Part shown: piece after piece, positions 1-9,899 of the stretch
Position numbering within the stretch: the first letter of the stretch is position 1
Layout: every line of letters starts with the position of its first letter
NCBI RefSeq assembly: GCF_013185195.1
Contig: NZ_JAAZWC010000018.1
Span: 48,872-112,871 of the forward strand
Direction of reading: 5' to 3'
DNA: 64,000 nt
Origin: Saccharibacillus qingshengii
GTDB lineage: Bacteria; Bacillota; Bacilli; Paenibacillales; Paenibacillaceae
The notes under the pieces: generated by a model
The model's database searches: none
What the model was told of the DNA's origin: nothing
Seen by the model: only the letters and a program-made list of their open reading frames with translations
Made by a program: the position numbers and the translations under genes

Positions 1-53
1 GCCGGTTATAGCCGGAATCGCTGTTCATTTTGTCGATTTATCGAATATTTCCA

Positions 54-92
54 ACAAAAAGCCGCAGACCCCGTCTAAACGGAATCTGCGGC
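54..92 (-). terminator. Rho-independent terminator after metY
   Basis: On the minus strand an 8-bp perfect stem (GCCGCAGA / TCTGCGGC) with an inner CCGT/ACGG pairing is followed by a run of T, 40 nt after the metY stop codon. Confidence 0.85.
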
Positions 93-133
93 TTGAAAGC
101 GGTTTATCAGATGCTGCTGCCTGGGCAGCGGCT

Positions 134-1555
<1,422 letters not shown>

Positions 1556-1697
1556 TCAAGCTCTGGCTGAGATCAAGCTGCTGGAGGACTCCCTGCTCTT
1601 TAGTTCTTGAACGCGGTGCTTGGATCCTATTCTGACACAGATGGAGAGGAATGAAAAGGCCCTATTTTAAATCCCGATTGGATTAGTGAGTTTAATA

Positions 1698-1730
1698 CAA
1701 AAAAGCAGTCTGTTTGCTCACAGACCGCTT
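1698..1730 (-). terminator. Rho-independent terminator after the SDR gene
   Basis: Minus strand stem AAGCGGTCTGT / ACAGACTGCTT (one mismatch) with a 6-nt loop, followed by TTTTTTG. Confidence 0.8.
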
Positions 1731-1760
1731 GATACCGGCTTCGATCGGATGGTCGTTCGT

Positions 1761-2588
1761 TCAGTCGTGTTCGGGATGCATAAAGCCCCATCCGTAACCG
1801 GCTTCTTCCGATGTGTCTTCGGGCATGCCCGGCAGAATGAGCCCACCGTCGATCCGCAGATTGATACCGGTAATATAAGCCGCTTTGTCGGATGCCAACC
1901 AGGCGACCGCTTCGCCGATATCGGACGGCGTCCCGAGGCGGCCGAGAGGGATTTTCCGTCCCAACGGTTCCGTCCGGGCATCCTGATCCAGATCGTTGAC
2001 GGTCGCTCCGGGGGCGACGCAGTTCGTCCGAATCCCGTGCGGAGCCCATTCGAGTGCCAACGAACCGCAGGAGCGGATCAGCGCCGCTTTCATTCCGCCG
2101 TAGATGCTGTCCCCCGGATAAGCGCGTTCGCCGCGGGACGAAGTAATAAAGTGGACGCTGCCCGGAATGCCGCGTTCGATCATCGATCGTACGGCATATT
2201 TGGATAACACAATAGGCGCGGTGTAATCGAGCGCGATCATCCAGGCGATCTCTTCTTCTTCCAGCTCCGTCAGCGGCTTCATCGTGCTCTGGCCGGCATT
2301 GTTGACCAGCAGATCGATCCGGCCGAACTTTTCCAATACGGCATCGACCACCTTCTTCGGTTCGCCCGGCTGCGTCAGATCGCTCTCCAGCGCAAAAGGA
2401 TCGGCTCCGTAGATGTGCTTGAGTTCTTTTGTAAAACTTTCCGAGTCGTCGGCATGCGAATGGTAAGTCAGTGCGATCCGGTATCCTTTTTGGGCCAGCA
2501 CATGGCAGATCCCTCTGCCGATGCCTTTGACTCCGCCTGTTACCAAGGCAACGGGAAACTGCTTCGAATCCTGCGTGGAATGACTCAT
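1761..2588 (-). CDS. SDR-family oxidoreductase (FabG-like)
   Basis: Short-chain dehydrogenase/reductase of 275 aa, NAD(P)-dependent and cytosolic. The Rossmann glycine motif TGGVKGIG is near residue 17 and NNAG near residue 93. The catalytic Ser (ITSSRGE) and YxxxK (YGGMK) follow in order. The C-terminus carries the usual TGINLRIDGG element plus a short extension. AAAGGAG 8 nt upstream fixes the start. It is flanked by metY and a sugar isomerase and has its own terminator. Substrate cannot be read from the sequence: annotation as 3-oxoacyl-ACP reductase would be by similarity only, and a sugar or polyol substrate is equally possible given the uronate genes upstream. Confidence 0.85.
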   Translation of the reverse strand: MSHSTQDSKQFPVALVTGGVKGIGRGICHVLAQKGYRIALTYHSHADDSESFTKELKHIYGADPFALESDLTQPGEPKKVVDAVLEKFGRIDLLVNNAGQSTMKPLTELEEEEIAWMIALDYTAPIVLSKYAVRSMIERGIPGSVHFITSSRGERAYPGDSIYGGMKAALIRSCGSLALEWAPHGIRTNCVAPGATVNDLDQDARTEPLGRKIPLGRLGTPSDIGEAVAWLASDKAAYITGINLRIDGGLILPGMPEDTSEEAGYGWGFMHPEHD

Positions 2589-2699
2589 TTGCGTTCGCTC
2601 CTTTTGTCATAGTCTGGGTTGGGGCTTCACGCCCCATTACCCGGACCCGACCGCAAATAAGCGTGTTTCTGCGTATTTATCGCATGTTGGGTACTTGGA

Positions 2700-3560
2700 T
2701 CAAGCCTCTGCGTAGAGGCGCCGAAGCGTATCGGCCGCAGGCTTGGCTTCCGAAGCCGTAACGCCTTCAAGCGAGATATCGATATGCGGTTTGTACGCCT
2801 TGAGGAGACGGTAGAGCAGTTCTTTGTTCAGCAGCCCTCCGCCGATCGGCCGGTCCAATCTTGGGCGTCCGCTGCCCGCAAAGTGTCCACCCTCGCCAAA
2901 GTCCAAATCTTTGGCATGAATCAGTACCATGCGGTCGGCCAGCGTATCGAAAGCTTCCCGGATCAGTTCGTCCTGCTTCGGCAGTCTTTCTTCGTTCAGC
3001 AGATTGCAGGCATCGAACAGCAGACCGATCGTCGAGGACGGCACTTCTTCAAGCAGCCGGCGGAAATGGCCGAGCGAATGCAGCGTGTGCCCGGCAACCG
3101 GCTCCATTGCCAGCTTCACGCCCCATTTTTCCGCTTCTTCGGCCAGTTCGGATACGGTCTCCCGCAGCACGCCCCAACCGTGTTCTTCGAAATTCGACGG
3201 ATACGATTCGGCGTAGGTCCGGATAGCCCCCGTCTCCGTCGCAACCATGCCGCAGCCAAAATCCCGGGCCAGGCGCAGATGTTCCTTGAAGCGGACGATT
3301 TCGGATCGACGGACATCCGGATCGGGATGGACGGGATCGATATAACAGCCGAGCACCGCGATACGCACGCCTTCCCGGTCGAACGTTTCGGCAATATGGT
3401 TGGCCAGTCCCGGGCTCAGGCGGCCGGGCGAGCAGTCGATATCCCCGATCGCTTTGAGCAGGGCCAGCTGGACGGAAGTGAAGCCTTCCTCCGCCACTTT
3501 GCGCGCCAGTTCCGCTGCCGGAAGTTTGCCGTAGGTATGTGCCAGAATACCGAGTTTCAT
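2700..3560 (-). CDS. Sugar phosphate isomerase/epimerase (xylose-isomerase-like TIM barrel)
   Basis: A 286-aa protein of the AP-endonuclease-2/xylose-isomerase-like TIM-barrel superfamily. Putative metal ligands appear in the expected order: Glu in AMEPVAGH, Asp in LLFDACNLL, His in LIHAKDLD and Glu in ISLEGVT. This argues for an active metal-dependent isomerase or epimerase acting on a sugar or sugar acid. The start at 3560 is set by AAAGGAGG 9 nt upstream; the frame extends 41 codons further without support. It lies downstream of kduD, past a terminator, so it may be transcribed by read-through with the uronate genes. Exact substrate unknown. Confidence 0.8.
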   Translation of the reverse strand: MKLGILAHTYGKLPAAELARKVAEEGFTSVQLALLKAIGDIDCSPGRLSPGLANHIAETFDREGVRIAVLGCYIDPVHPDPDVRRSEIVRFKEHLRLARDFGCGMVATETGAIRTYAESYPSNFEEHGWGVLRETVSELAEEAEKWGVKLAMEPVAGHTLHSLGHFRRLLEEVPSSTIGLLFDACNLLNEERLPKQDELIREAFDTLADRMVLIHAKDLDFGEGGHFAGSGRPRLDRPIGGGLLNKELLYRLLKAYKPHIDISLEGVTASEAKPAADTLRRLYAEA

Positions 3561-3593
3561 CTGCAGTTCCTCCTTTGTTGTACGGCCCGATAA

Positions 3594-3650
3594 GCAAAAA
3601 GCGGCAGGGGGCCGACAGGTTCTCTTCCCGCCTTGCCCCTCTGCCGCCCG
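3594..3650 (-). terminator. Rho-independent terminator after kduD
   Basis: Long minus-strand stem with GCGGCAG/CTGCCGC and GGGGC/GCCCC pairing, followed by TTTTTGCTT. It lies between kduD and the downstream isomerase gene. Confidence 0.75.
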
Positions 3651-3722
3651 CTTCGGAAACCGTTTTGCCTGTTCTGCCAGCATTTCACGAAGTCTTTCTT
3701 CCCTCCGGTTGGATACGCCGGT

Positions 3723-4475
3723 TTAACGGATCATCCAGCCTCCGTCTACGCAGAGGATGTGCCCGTTTACGTAATTGGCCGCCGATGAAGCCAGGAACAC
3801 GGCCGGACCGCCTACGTCTTCGCCCGTTCCCCAGCGCGCAGCCGGAATACGTACCGTGATCGAATCTGTCCGGTCTTTATCTTCGCGGATCGGTGCCGTA
3901 TTGTCGGTCGACATATAACCCGGTGCGATCGCGTTGACCTGCACGCCTTTGGATGCCCATTCGTTCGCGAACGCTTTGGTCAGGCCCGCGACGCCGTGTT
4001 TGCTCGCCGTGTACCCGGGCACGTTGATTCCGCCCTGGAAAGACAGCATGGAAGCGATGTTGATCACTTTGCCGCTGCCGCGTTCAACCATATGGTTGCC
4101 GACCAACTGCGTCAGGTAAAAGACCGTCTTCAAGTTGATATCCAGCACATCGTCGAAATCTTCCCAACTGTGCTGGGAGATCGGCGTACGCCGGATAATG
4201 CCCGCATTGTTGATCAGAATATCGATATGGCCCGCAAGTTCCAGGCAGCGTGCGACTACGCCTTCCAATTCTTCCTTTTTGCTCAGATCGGCCTGAATCT
4301 CGTAAGCCTGGCGTCCGAGCGCTTTCACCTTGTCTACCGTGTCGGAAGACGACGTGTAGGACACGGCCAGAATATCCGCTCCCGCTTCCGCCAGCGCAAG
4401 CGCCATGCCTTGACCCAGTCCCCCGCTTGCTCCCGTTACCAATGCCACTTTACCGTTCAGATCGAATACGCCCAT
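3723..4475 (-). CDS. kduD: 2-dehydro-3-deoxy-D-gluconate 5-dehydrogenase
   Basis: A 250-aa SDR that reduces 2,5-diketo-3-deoxygluconate to 2-keto-3-deoxygluconate in pectin and unsaturated-uronate catabolism. It has TGASGGLG near residue 16, NNAG, the catalytic Ser (IASMLSF) and YTASK. The opening MGVFDLNGKVALVTG and the end LCVDGGWMIR are typical of KduD, as is the length. The start is fixed by GGGAGG 8 nt upstream. It is the last gene of kduI - DeoR regulator - kduD, 47 bp after the regulator. No kdgK or kdgA is present in the window, so later steps must be encoded elsewhere. Confidence 0.93.
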   Translation of the reverse strand: MGVFDLNGKVALVTGASGGLGQGMALALAEAGADILAVSYTSSSDTVDKVKALGRQAYEIQADLSKKEELEGVVARCLELAGHIDILINNAGIIRRTPISQHSWEDFDDVLDINLKTVFYLTQLVGNHMVERGSGKVINIASMLSFQGGINVPGYTASKHGVAGLTKAFANEWASKGVQVNAIAPGYMSTDNTAPIREDKDRTDSITVRIPAARWGTGEDVGGPAVFLASSAANYVNGHILCVDGGWMIR

Positions 4476-4522
4476 CTTTTTTTCCTCCCAAAATGTCGCC
4501 GGTTCGTCCGAGGCCTTCCGGT

Positions 4523-5296
4523 CTAAATCTTCCGTTCGCCGCTTCCGTCGTCCAACGTGATATTCTTTTGTGCAAATATAGCTTTTTGTACCTCGTCCAG
4601 CTGGCTGTCGGTAATAATTACGTCCAGCTCTTGGCATTCCGCAAACGTCCAGAGAGCGAACTGTCCGAATTTCTGGTGCTCGACCACTCCGTATACCCGG
4701 CGGGCCGTCCGAACGAGGGCTTTCTTGTACGGCACCAGATCGCCCGTGTAGATCGAAGCGCCGAGTTCCGCATGCAGAGCGGTGGCCGACAGGAACGCTT
4801 TGCTGATATTCAGGCCTTCGACGAACTCCGCGCTGGTCGGACCGATCAGCACGTTGCGCACGCGCTCGCCGCCCGGTACGACCAGACGGATCTTATCCTT
4901 GCGCGCCAATTCGCTGAGAATAAACAGGTCGTTCGTAATCACGGTCAGCGGAACATTATCGAGTTGGCGGGCCATTTCGAGCGTCGTACCGCCTCCGTCC
5001 AAAGCGATAATATCGCCGGGTTCGATATAACGCAGCGCACGCGCGGCGATTTCCGCTTTTTCCGCGGCATGCTTATCGCCTGTTCCTTTGGACGACAAAA
5101 TGCCGAACTGATCGTTCTGGGCCAGCATCGCACCGCCGTGCACACGCATGAGCAGTCCTTTTTCCTCGAGCCGCGCCAGATCTTCCCGAATCGTCTTGCC
5201 GGTCACATCCAGCAGCGAACTCAGTTCGCCTACTCCGATCTCCTGCCGCTCAATCAGAATCTCCATAATCTTCTCGTGCCGTTTGAGTGCGTTCAT
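4523..5296 (-). CDS. DeoR-family transcriptional regulator of the kdu operon
   Basis: A 257-aa regulator with an N-terminal DeoR helix-turn-helix (residues about 6-57; IGVGELSSLLDVTGKTIREDL) and a C-terminal sugar-phosphate-sensing DeoRC domain (about 75-235) that contains the typical ALDGGGTT element. It sits between kduI and kduD in the same orientation, so it very probably controls these genes, most likely as a repressor released by a phosphorylated pathway intermediate. Direct repeats upstream of kduI (6231-6255) are the best candidate operator. The effector is inferred from the family, not from sequence. Confidence 0.88.
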   Translation of the reverse strand: MNALKRHEKIMEILIERQEIGVGELSSLLDVTGKTIREDLARLEEKGLLMRVHGGAMLAQNDQFGILSSKGTGDKHAAEKAEIAARALRYIEPGDIIALDGGGTTLEMARQLDNVPLTVITNDLFILSELARKDKIRLVVPGGERVRNVLIGPTSAEFVEGLNISKAFLSATALHAELGASIYTGDLVPYKKALVRTARRVYGVVEHQKFGQFALWTFAECQELDVIITDSQLDEVQKAIFAQKNITLDDGSGERKI

Positions 5297-5336
5297 GTCT
5301 GGGCATAGCTCCTATTCCGTAAAAAGTGGTTAGGAT

Positions 5337-6170
5337 CTATTTTAAGTCTTTCATATTCACCGCGTCCATATCGTCGAACAGTTGGTTCTCGCCGCCCATG
5401 GCCCAGCAGAACGTATAATTGTTCGTGCCGACGCCGCTGTGAATCGACCAGCTTGGAGAAATGACCGCCTGTTCGTTGCGCACGACCAGGTGACGGGTCT
5501 CTTCCGGTTCTCCCATCAAGTGGAATACCGCGGCGTCTTCCGGCATGTTGAAATACAGATACACTTCGGAGCGGCGGTTGTGCGTGTGGCACGGCATCGT
5601 ATTCCACATGTTGCCCGGTTCAAGCTCCGTAATGCCCATGACAAGCTGGCAGCTCTCGATGCCGCCCGGCAGGATGTACTTGTTGATCGTGCGCTCGTTC
5701 GAGCTGTCGATGCTGCCCAGATGCGCCTGAATCGCTTCACCCTGGCCGGCTTTGCGGGTCGGATAGGCTTGATGGGCGGGCGTGGACACCAGGTAGAACT
5801 TGGCAGGACTGCCGCTGTCCGCGCTGCGGAAGGTAACATCCTTGACTCCGAGGCCGATGTACAAACATTCGTTTTTGCCGACTTCGAATGTCTCGCCGTC
5901 CGCCGTGACGGAACCTTCGCCTCCGACATTGATAATGCCGACTTCACGGCGTTCCAGGAAATAATCCGCGCCGATCTGCTTGAAATCCGCTTCCAGCTTG
6001 ATTTCTCCGGATACGGGTACGGCGGAGCCGACGATATAGCGGTCCACATGGGAGTAAACGGTTACAAGGCGGTCCGGTGCAAACAGGGTTTCGATCAGGA
6101 ATTCCTCCCGCAGACGGGTCGTATCGAAAGTCTTGACTTCATTCGGGTGAGAAGCATAACGGTTTTCCAC
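5337..6170 (-). CDS. kduI: 4-deoxy-L-threo-5-hexosulose-uronate ketol-isomerase
   Basis: A 277-aa cupin isomerase that converts 5-keto-4-deoxyuronate to 2,5-diketo-3-deoxygluconate, the step before KduD. The zinc site is visible: CHTHNRRSEVYLYF gives two His and one Glu, and SWSIHSGVG gives the third His. A GTG start (VENRYASHP) is preferred because GAAAGG lies 9 nt upstream of it, whereas the ATG three codons earlier directly abuts that Shine-Dalgarno. Bacillus KduI also begins ENRY as I recall it. It is the first gene of the operon. Length matches the family. Confidence 0.94.
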   Translation of the reverse strand: MENRYASHPNEVKTFDTTRLREEFLIETLFAPDRLVTVYSHVDRYIVGSAVPVSGEIKLEADFKQIGADYFLERREVGIINVGGEGSVTADGETFEVGKNECLYIGLGVKDVTFRSADSGSPAKFYLVSTPAHQAYPTRKAGQGEAIQAHLGSIDSSNERTINKYILPGGIESCQLVMGITELEPGNMWNTMPCHTHNRRSEVYLYFNMPEDAAVFHLMGEPEETRHLVVRNEQAVISPSWSIHSGVGTNNYTFCWAMGGENQLFDDMDAVNMKDLK

Positions 6171-6230
6171 AATATTCATCCTTTCGGGTTGAAGTTCTGT
6201 AAGATTCGGGTACAAATGAACGTTTATATA

Positions 6231-6255
6231 GGTTCATATTAGTTCATTAAGTTCT
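6231..6255 (-). promoter_or_regulatory. Candidate DeoR-type operator upstream of kduI
   Basis: On the plus strand GTTCAT repeats start at 6232 and 6242, with a further GTTC at 6251 (spacing 10 and 9 bp), and an inverted TGAAC lies at 6216-6220. Helical-period direct repeats are typical of DeoR-family operators. The site lies immediately upstream of the kduI start. Confidence 0.4.
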
Positions 6256-6291
6256 TTTTGTATAGCCATTTTCGCAAAAAGAGCGTTTTTG

Positions 6292-6355
6292 TTCACAACC
6301 CTTCAGCTTTTGTTCAGCGGCGCTTCAGCTTTGCTTCATTTTACGGGCTTATAAT
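6292..6355 (+). promoter_or_regulatory. 11-bp-spaced direct repeats and -10 box upstream of the glycosyltransferase operon
   Basis: TTCAGC occurs at 6302, 6313 and 6324 and TTCATT at 6335, exactly 11 bp apart; TTCACA at 6292 is a possible fifth copy. A consensus -10 TATAAT lies at 6350-6355 with no good -35, so the repeats cover the expected -35 region. This is the arrangement of an activator site for an OmpR-family response regulator. Confidence 0.55.
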
Positions 6356-6385
6356 GGATCCATCACCCGTTCGGGAGGCGCCGGC

Positions 6386-8401
6386 ATGAAAGCATATCCG
6401 CTCAAAAAAATCGATCCCATTCCGGTTCTGCTCGTTCTTGCGGCTTTGTTTCTGTCGCTGGATCAGATCGAAAAATCGGGCTATCTCAACGCCTATTACA
6501 CGGCAGCCACAGTCAGTATGACCCAAAGCCTGCACAACTTTTTCTACAATTCGTTCGATCCCGGAGGCTTCATCTCGATCGATAAACCTCCGGTGGCTTT
6601 CTGGCTGCAGGCGATCAGCGTCAAGCTGCTTGGGCTGCATGCCTGGAGTCTGGCTCTGCCCTCGGCTCTGGCTTTCGCAGGCTCGGTGGCTCTGCTGTAC
6701 GCAGCCGTTCGGCTTTCGCTGGGCCTGCCGGCGGCGCGGCTGGCAGCCTTGATTCTTACCCTGACCCCGATCGCGGCCGCCGTCAGCCGGACCAACAATG
6801 TCGACAGCGTGCTTCTGTTTTTCCTAATGCTGGCGGTATATGTCTTGATCCGGGCTGTTCGAAGCGGTCGTGTAGGGCAGCTGTGTCTGGCTTTTGCCTG
6901 GGTGGGCATCGGGTTTAACGTTAAAATGCTGGAGGCCTATCTGGTGCTGCCGACCTTCGTCTTGTACGTGCTGGCGGCAAGTTGCACTTCCTGGAAACGC
7001 AGGCTGGTCCATCTGGGCGCCGCTTCGGCGGTATTGATCGCCGTTTCGCTCTCCTGGGCCGTCGCGGTCGACAGCACGCCTGCCGACAACCGCCCTTATG
7101 TAGGCAGCAGCCTGCATAATTCCGTACTGGAGCTGGCGCTCGGCTACAACGGCATCGGCCGTCTGACCGGCAATCTGGGCGGAAGTCTCTCTGCCCCGTT
7201 GCAAGCCGCCCAAGAAGCCGCCCGGCCGCATGATTTCCTGGCCTTGGCGCCTTCGCTGCCGCTGCCCGAACGTCTGCAGGCGGCCGGGGCGGGCCCGGCC
7301 TCACGGACGCAAACGGCAGCCTTCGCTTCTCCTTCGACGGCAGGCAGCATGAGTTCCGCCGGCGAAGACGGTCCTCCCGGCCCGCTTCGTCTGCTGGACG
7401 TCAAGCTGGCCGGGCAGATCTCCTGGCTGCTGCCGTTCGCTTTGTTCGGCGCGGTGCTGCTGTGGGTACGACGCCCCCGTCAGCGGGCCGAAGTGCTGCT
7501 GTGGACCGGCTGGCTGCTGCCCATGATGGCGGTATTCAGTCTGGCAGGCTATTTCCACCGCTACTATCTCATCATGCTGGCTCCGGCGATTGCGGCGCTT
7601 GCGGGAGCGGCGATCGCCGAGTTATGCCGCTCCCGCAAGCCCGCCTGGCTGCTCGGCGGCTGCGCGATCGCTTTTGGAACGGCGGCCTATATTGCCGCAG
7701 ACGACGGCTTCGCCCGCGGCGGCTGGACGCTTGCCGCTGCCGGAATGCTGGCCGCGATTCTGGCGCTGGCTTTTCCAAACATCCGGATCGTCGCAAGAGG
7801 AGCATTCGCGCTCGGACTGTCCGCCCTGCTGGCTGCACCCGGATTCTGGTCGCTCACGCCTTCTCTCTATGGCGGCAGCGCCAGACAACCTTATGCGTCG
7901 CCCCATCTGGCCCAAGGCGACAACTGGAGCCATGATGGCAGACCGCTCGATCCGGCGCTGGTCGACTACCTGCTTCGCCACCGCGGAGCCGCCAGATATG
8001 CGGCCGCCATGCCTTCGTCCAACAGCGGCGCCGATGCGCTCATTATCCAGACCGGCGAACCGGTGCTTGCCTGGGGCGGATTCAAAGGCGTGGATCCCGC
8101 GATCGGCCTCAACGGGTTCCGCCGGTTGATCGCGGCGGGGCAGCTGCGTTACGTTCTGCTCGGCGGCACGCCGCATTTGGCCGATCCGATTGCCCGCTGG
8201 GTCGAACAATCCGGAACGGTCGTCCCCGAAACAGTCTGGAATCCCGGAAAAATGCCGGATCCCGTTACCCGACCGGTTTCGGACCGGGCATCCGTATCGG
8301 TTCTCGGAGTGATCGGCCGCGCCGCAGACGCATTTGGCCTGCATCCGGGCTATACGCTGTACGAGATGCGGAAGGAGGATGCTTCTCTTGAACACAGTTA
8401 A
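6386..8401 (+). CDS. GT39-type membrane glycosyltransferase (ArnT/PMT-like)
   Basis: A 671-aa polytopic membrane protein. The N-terminal region has a first membrane segment (about residues 11-30) followed by YYTAATVSMTQS and DPGGFISIDKPPVAFW, the luminal catalytic loop signature of this Gram-positive family. These enzymes use polyprenyl-phosphate-linked sugars as donors to glycosylate envelope polymers or proteins on the outer face of the membrane. A low-complexity Ala/Ser/Gly/Pro loop (about 290-330) separates the N-terminal membrane block from further membrane helices. The CDS overlaps the next gene, encoding a GtrA protein, by 14 nt, which suggests translational coupling. GtrA proteins are thought to move lipid-linked sugars, so the pair fits donor supply plus transfer. 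The acceptor is unknown. Confidence 0.85.
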   Translation: MKAYPLKKIDPIPVLLVLAALFLSLDQIEKSGYLNAYYTAATVSMTQSLHNFFYNSFDPGGFISIDKPPVAFWLQAISVKLLGLHAWSLALPSALAFAGSVALLYAAVRLSLGLPAARLAALILTLTPIAAAVSRTNNVDSVLLFFLMLAVYVLIRAVRSGRVGQLCLAFAWVGIGFNVKMLEAYLVLPTFVLYVLAASCTSWKRRLVHLGAASAVLIAVSLSWAVAVDSTPADNRPYVGSSLHNSVLELALGYNGIGRLTGNLGGSLSAPLQAAQEAARPHDFLALAPSLPLPERLQAAGAGPASRTQTAAFASPSTAGSMSSAGEDGPPGPLRLLDVKLAGQISWLLPFALFGAVLLWVRRPRQRAEVLLWTGWLLPMMAVFSLAGYFHRYYLIMLAPAIAALAGAAIAELCRSRKPAWLLGGCAIAFGTAAYIAADDGFARGGWTLAAAGMLAAILALAFPNIRIVARGAFALGLSALLAAPGFWSLTPSLYGGSARQPYASPHLAQGDNWSHDGRPLDPALVDYLLRHRGAARYAAAMPSSNSGADALIIQTGEPVLAWGGFKGVDPAIGLNGFRRLIAAGQLRYVLLGGTPHLADPIARWVEQSGTVVPETVWNPGKMPDPVTRPVSDRASVSVLGVIGRAADAFGLHPGYTLYEMRKEDASLEHS

Positions 8402-8786
8402 ACGGTCCGCCCGCCCTCTGCGCTTCGCGGTGGTCGGTTTTTCCAATACGGCCGTCGATTTTATCGTCTTTTTCCTTCTGCAGGGCTGGATCGGTCCGTT
8501 TGCCCAGGCTGCCGGTTATGCCGCGGGCACCGCCAACAGCTATTATTGGAACAGCCGCTGGACGTTTGGAACGAAGCGGACACGGCAAAAAGGCGAACTG
8601 TCCCGGTTCATTATCGTGAACCTGACCGTCGCCTTTCTGACTTCCGCCCTGCTGGTTTTGCTGGATCGTTTCATTCCCGTGTGGGCGGCCAAAGTGCTTG
8701 TAACCGTCCCCGGTCTTGCGCTGAATTATATCCTGAGCAGACGCTGGGTCTTTCGCCAAGAAGCGGCGGGAGCGCAGGACCGGTAA
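8388..8786 (+). CDS. GtrA-family membrane protein
   Basis: A 132-aa protein with four predicted membrane segments and the GtrA signatures RFAVVGFSNTAVDF, NSYYWNSRWTF and NYILSRRWVF. GtrA proteins are implicated in translocating undecaprenyl-phosphate-linked sugars for envelope glycosylation. The TTG at 8388 is preferred because GGAGG lies 9 nt upstream; the in-frame ATG at 8379 directly abuts that sequence. It overlaps the end of the upstream glycosyltransferase gene, so the two are almost certainly one operon. Confidence 0.85.
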   Translation: MNTVKRSARPLRFAVVGFSNTAVDFIVFFLLQGWIGPFAQAAGYAAGTANSYYWNSRWTFGTKRTRQKGELSRFIIVNLTVAFLTSALLVLLDRFIPVWAAKVLVTVPGLALNYILSRRWVFRQEAAGAQDR

Positions 8787-8843
8787 CACGCGGGCCGTGC
8801 AGCTCCGCTTAACGGTCGGCAGCACTTTCTTTAACTCCATTTT

Positions 8844-9899
8844 TCAACGCCATAATCTTTCGATATACCGAGTCAAGGTCTCTGCGGCGTGCGCATGGGT
8901 CTTCGGGGAAGGATGGCCGTCGGAAGCCGAGCCGTTCTCCGCCTGCTGCACATCGAATTTCATCAGGAATACGCGGGCATCGCCGGTTTGTTCGTTGTAG
9001 CGGCGGACCGCCTGTTCGATATGGGGATACAACCGGTCGCCCATCATGCCAAGCGTGCAGAGGATGTCGGATTGAGCGTTTCGGCTTCGCACCTGCTCCA
9101 GAAACCGTACATACTGCCGGCCAAACTCCTCTTGTCTGTCGGGCACGTCCCGGGTGTACGAATCGTCATTCGTTCCCAGGTTTACGACGATGAGATCGGG
9201 AACAAACTGCGCAAAATCCCAATCGATCGTCAAAGGTTCCAATTCCCCTTCCGGTCTGCCTTCGGATTTGGCCCATTTTTCGTAATAATCCGGAATCAAA
9301 TGGGTGAGCAGCTTGGCATCGTTCTCCGTATACCCGGAGATGATCCCGTATCCGCTGTAGGCGACCAGGCTGTAATCGGCATCGAGCGCTTGGGCGGTGA
9401 GGTAAGCGTAAGCCCGGGCTGCATCTTCCGTATCGGTAGAGAACGCCTGAACTCCGCTTTCGTCATCGATCCCGTACCCGCACGTAATGGAATCGCCGAT
9501 AAACTCGATTTTGCGCCGTTTATCCGGAGTGGGCCGGATACCTTCCTCGGCTTCGACACCGATTGTTTCGATCCCTACCGTCGACATGGCCGCTTCCGAC
9601 AATTTGACGATCCGGATCGTTACTTGTTCGTCGGTGCCGCTGTCGAATACGGTGTAGGTTTTGCGGATTTGGTCCATTCGGTCATCGATGACCCGTACGC
9701 CGTTGACGTCGATACCGAAGCGGGCAAAATTCCCGGTGCCCTGCGCGGTGCTGTCTCCTTTTAACGTGACCTCCGCTTTTTTGCCGTAAAACGTAAATTC
9801 AGCGCCGCTGCCCGACAAAGCGAGCCACAATGCCCCGTTATACTCGTGAGTCCGGCCGATCTTTTTGACCGGCGCTCCCGCTGCTTGAAATATTTGCAT
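8844..9899 (-). CDS. SGNH/GDSL esterase, CE2-like
   Basis: A 351-aa two-domain protein. An N-terminal beta-sandwich (about 1-120) precedes an SGNH hydrolase domain with block I IEFIGDSITCGYG (nucleophile Ser), the GxND block VNLGTNDDS and the C-terminal His in DGHPSPKTHAH. This architecture matches carbohydrate esterase family 2 enzymes that deacetylate xylan or other glycans. No signal peptide is visible, so it probably acts inside the cell on imported oligosaccharides. Its start lies 62 nt inside the end of the ArsR-type regulator gene, and a GH43 gene diverges from that regulator, which supports a xylan-oligosaccharide role. Confidence 0.8.
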   Translation of the reverse strand: MQIFQAAGAPVKKIGRTHEYNGALWLALSGSGAEFTFYGKKAEVTLKGDSTAQGTGNFARFGIDVNGVRVIDDRMDQIRKTYTVFDSGTDEQVTIRIVKLSEAAMSTVGIETIGVEAEEGIRPTPDKRRKIEFIGDSITCGYGIDDESGVQAFSTDTEDAARAYAYLTAQALDADYSLVAYSGYGIISGYTENDAKLLTHLIPDYYEKWAKSEGRPEGELEPLTIDWDFAQFVPDLIVVNLGTNDDSYTRDVPDRQEEFGRQYVRFLEQVRSRNAQSDILCTLGMMGDRLYPHIEQAVRRYNEQTGDARVFLMKFDVQQAENGSASDGHPSPKTHAHAAETLTRYIERLWR

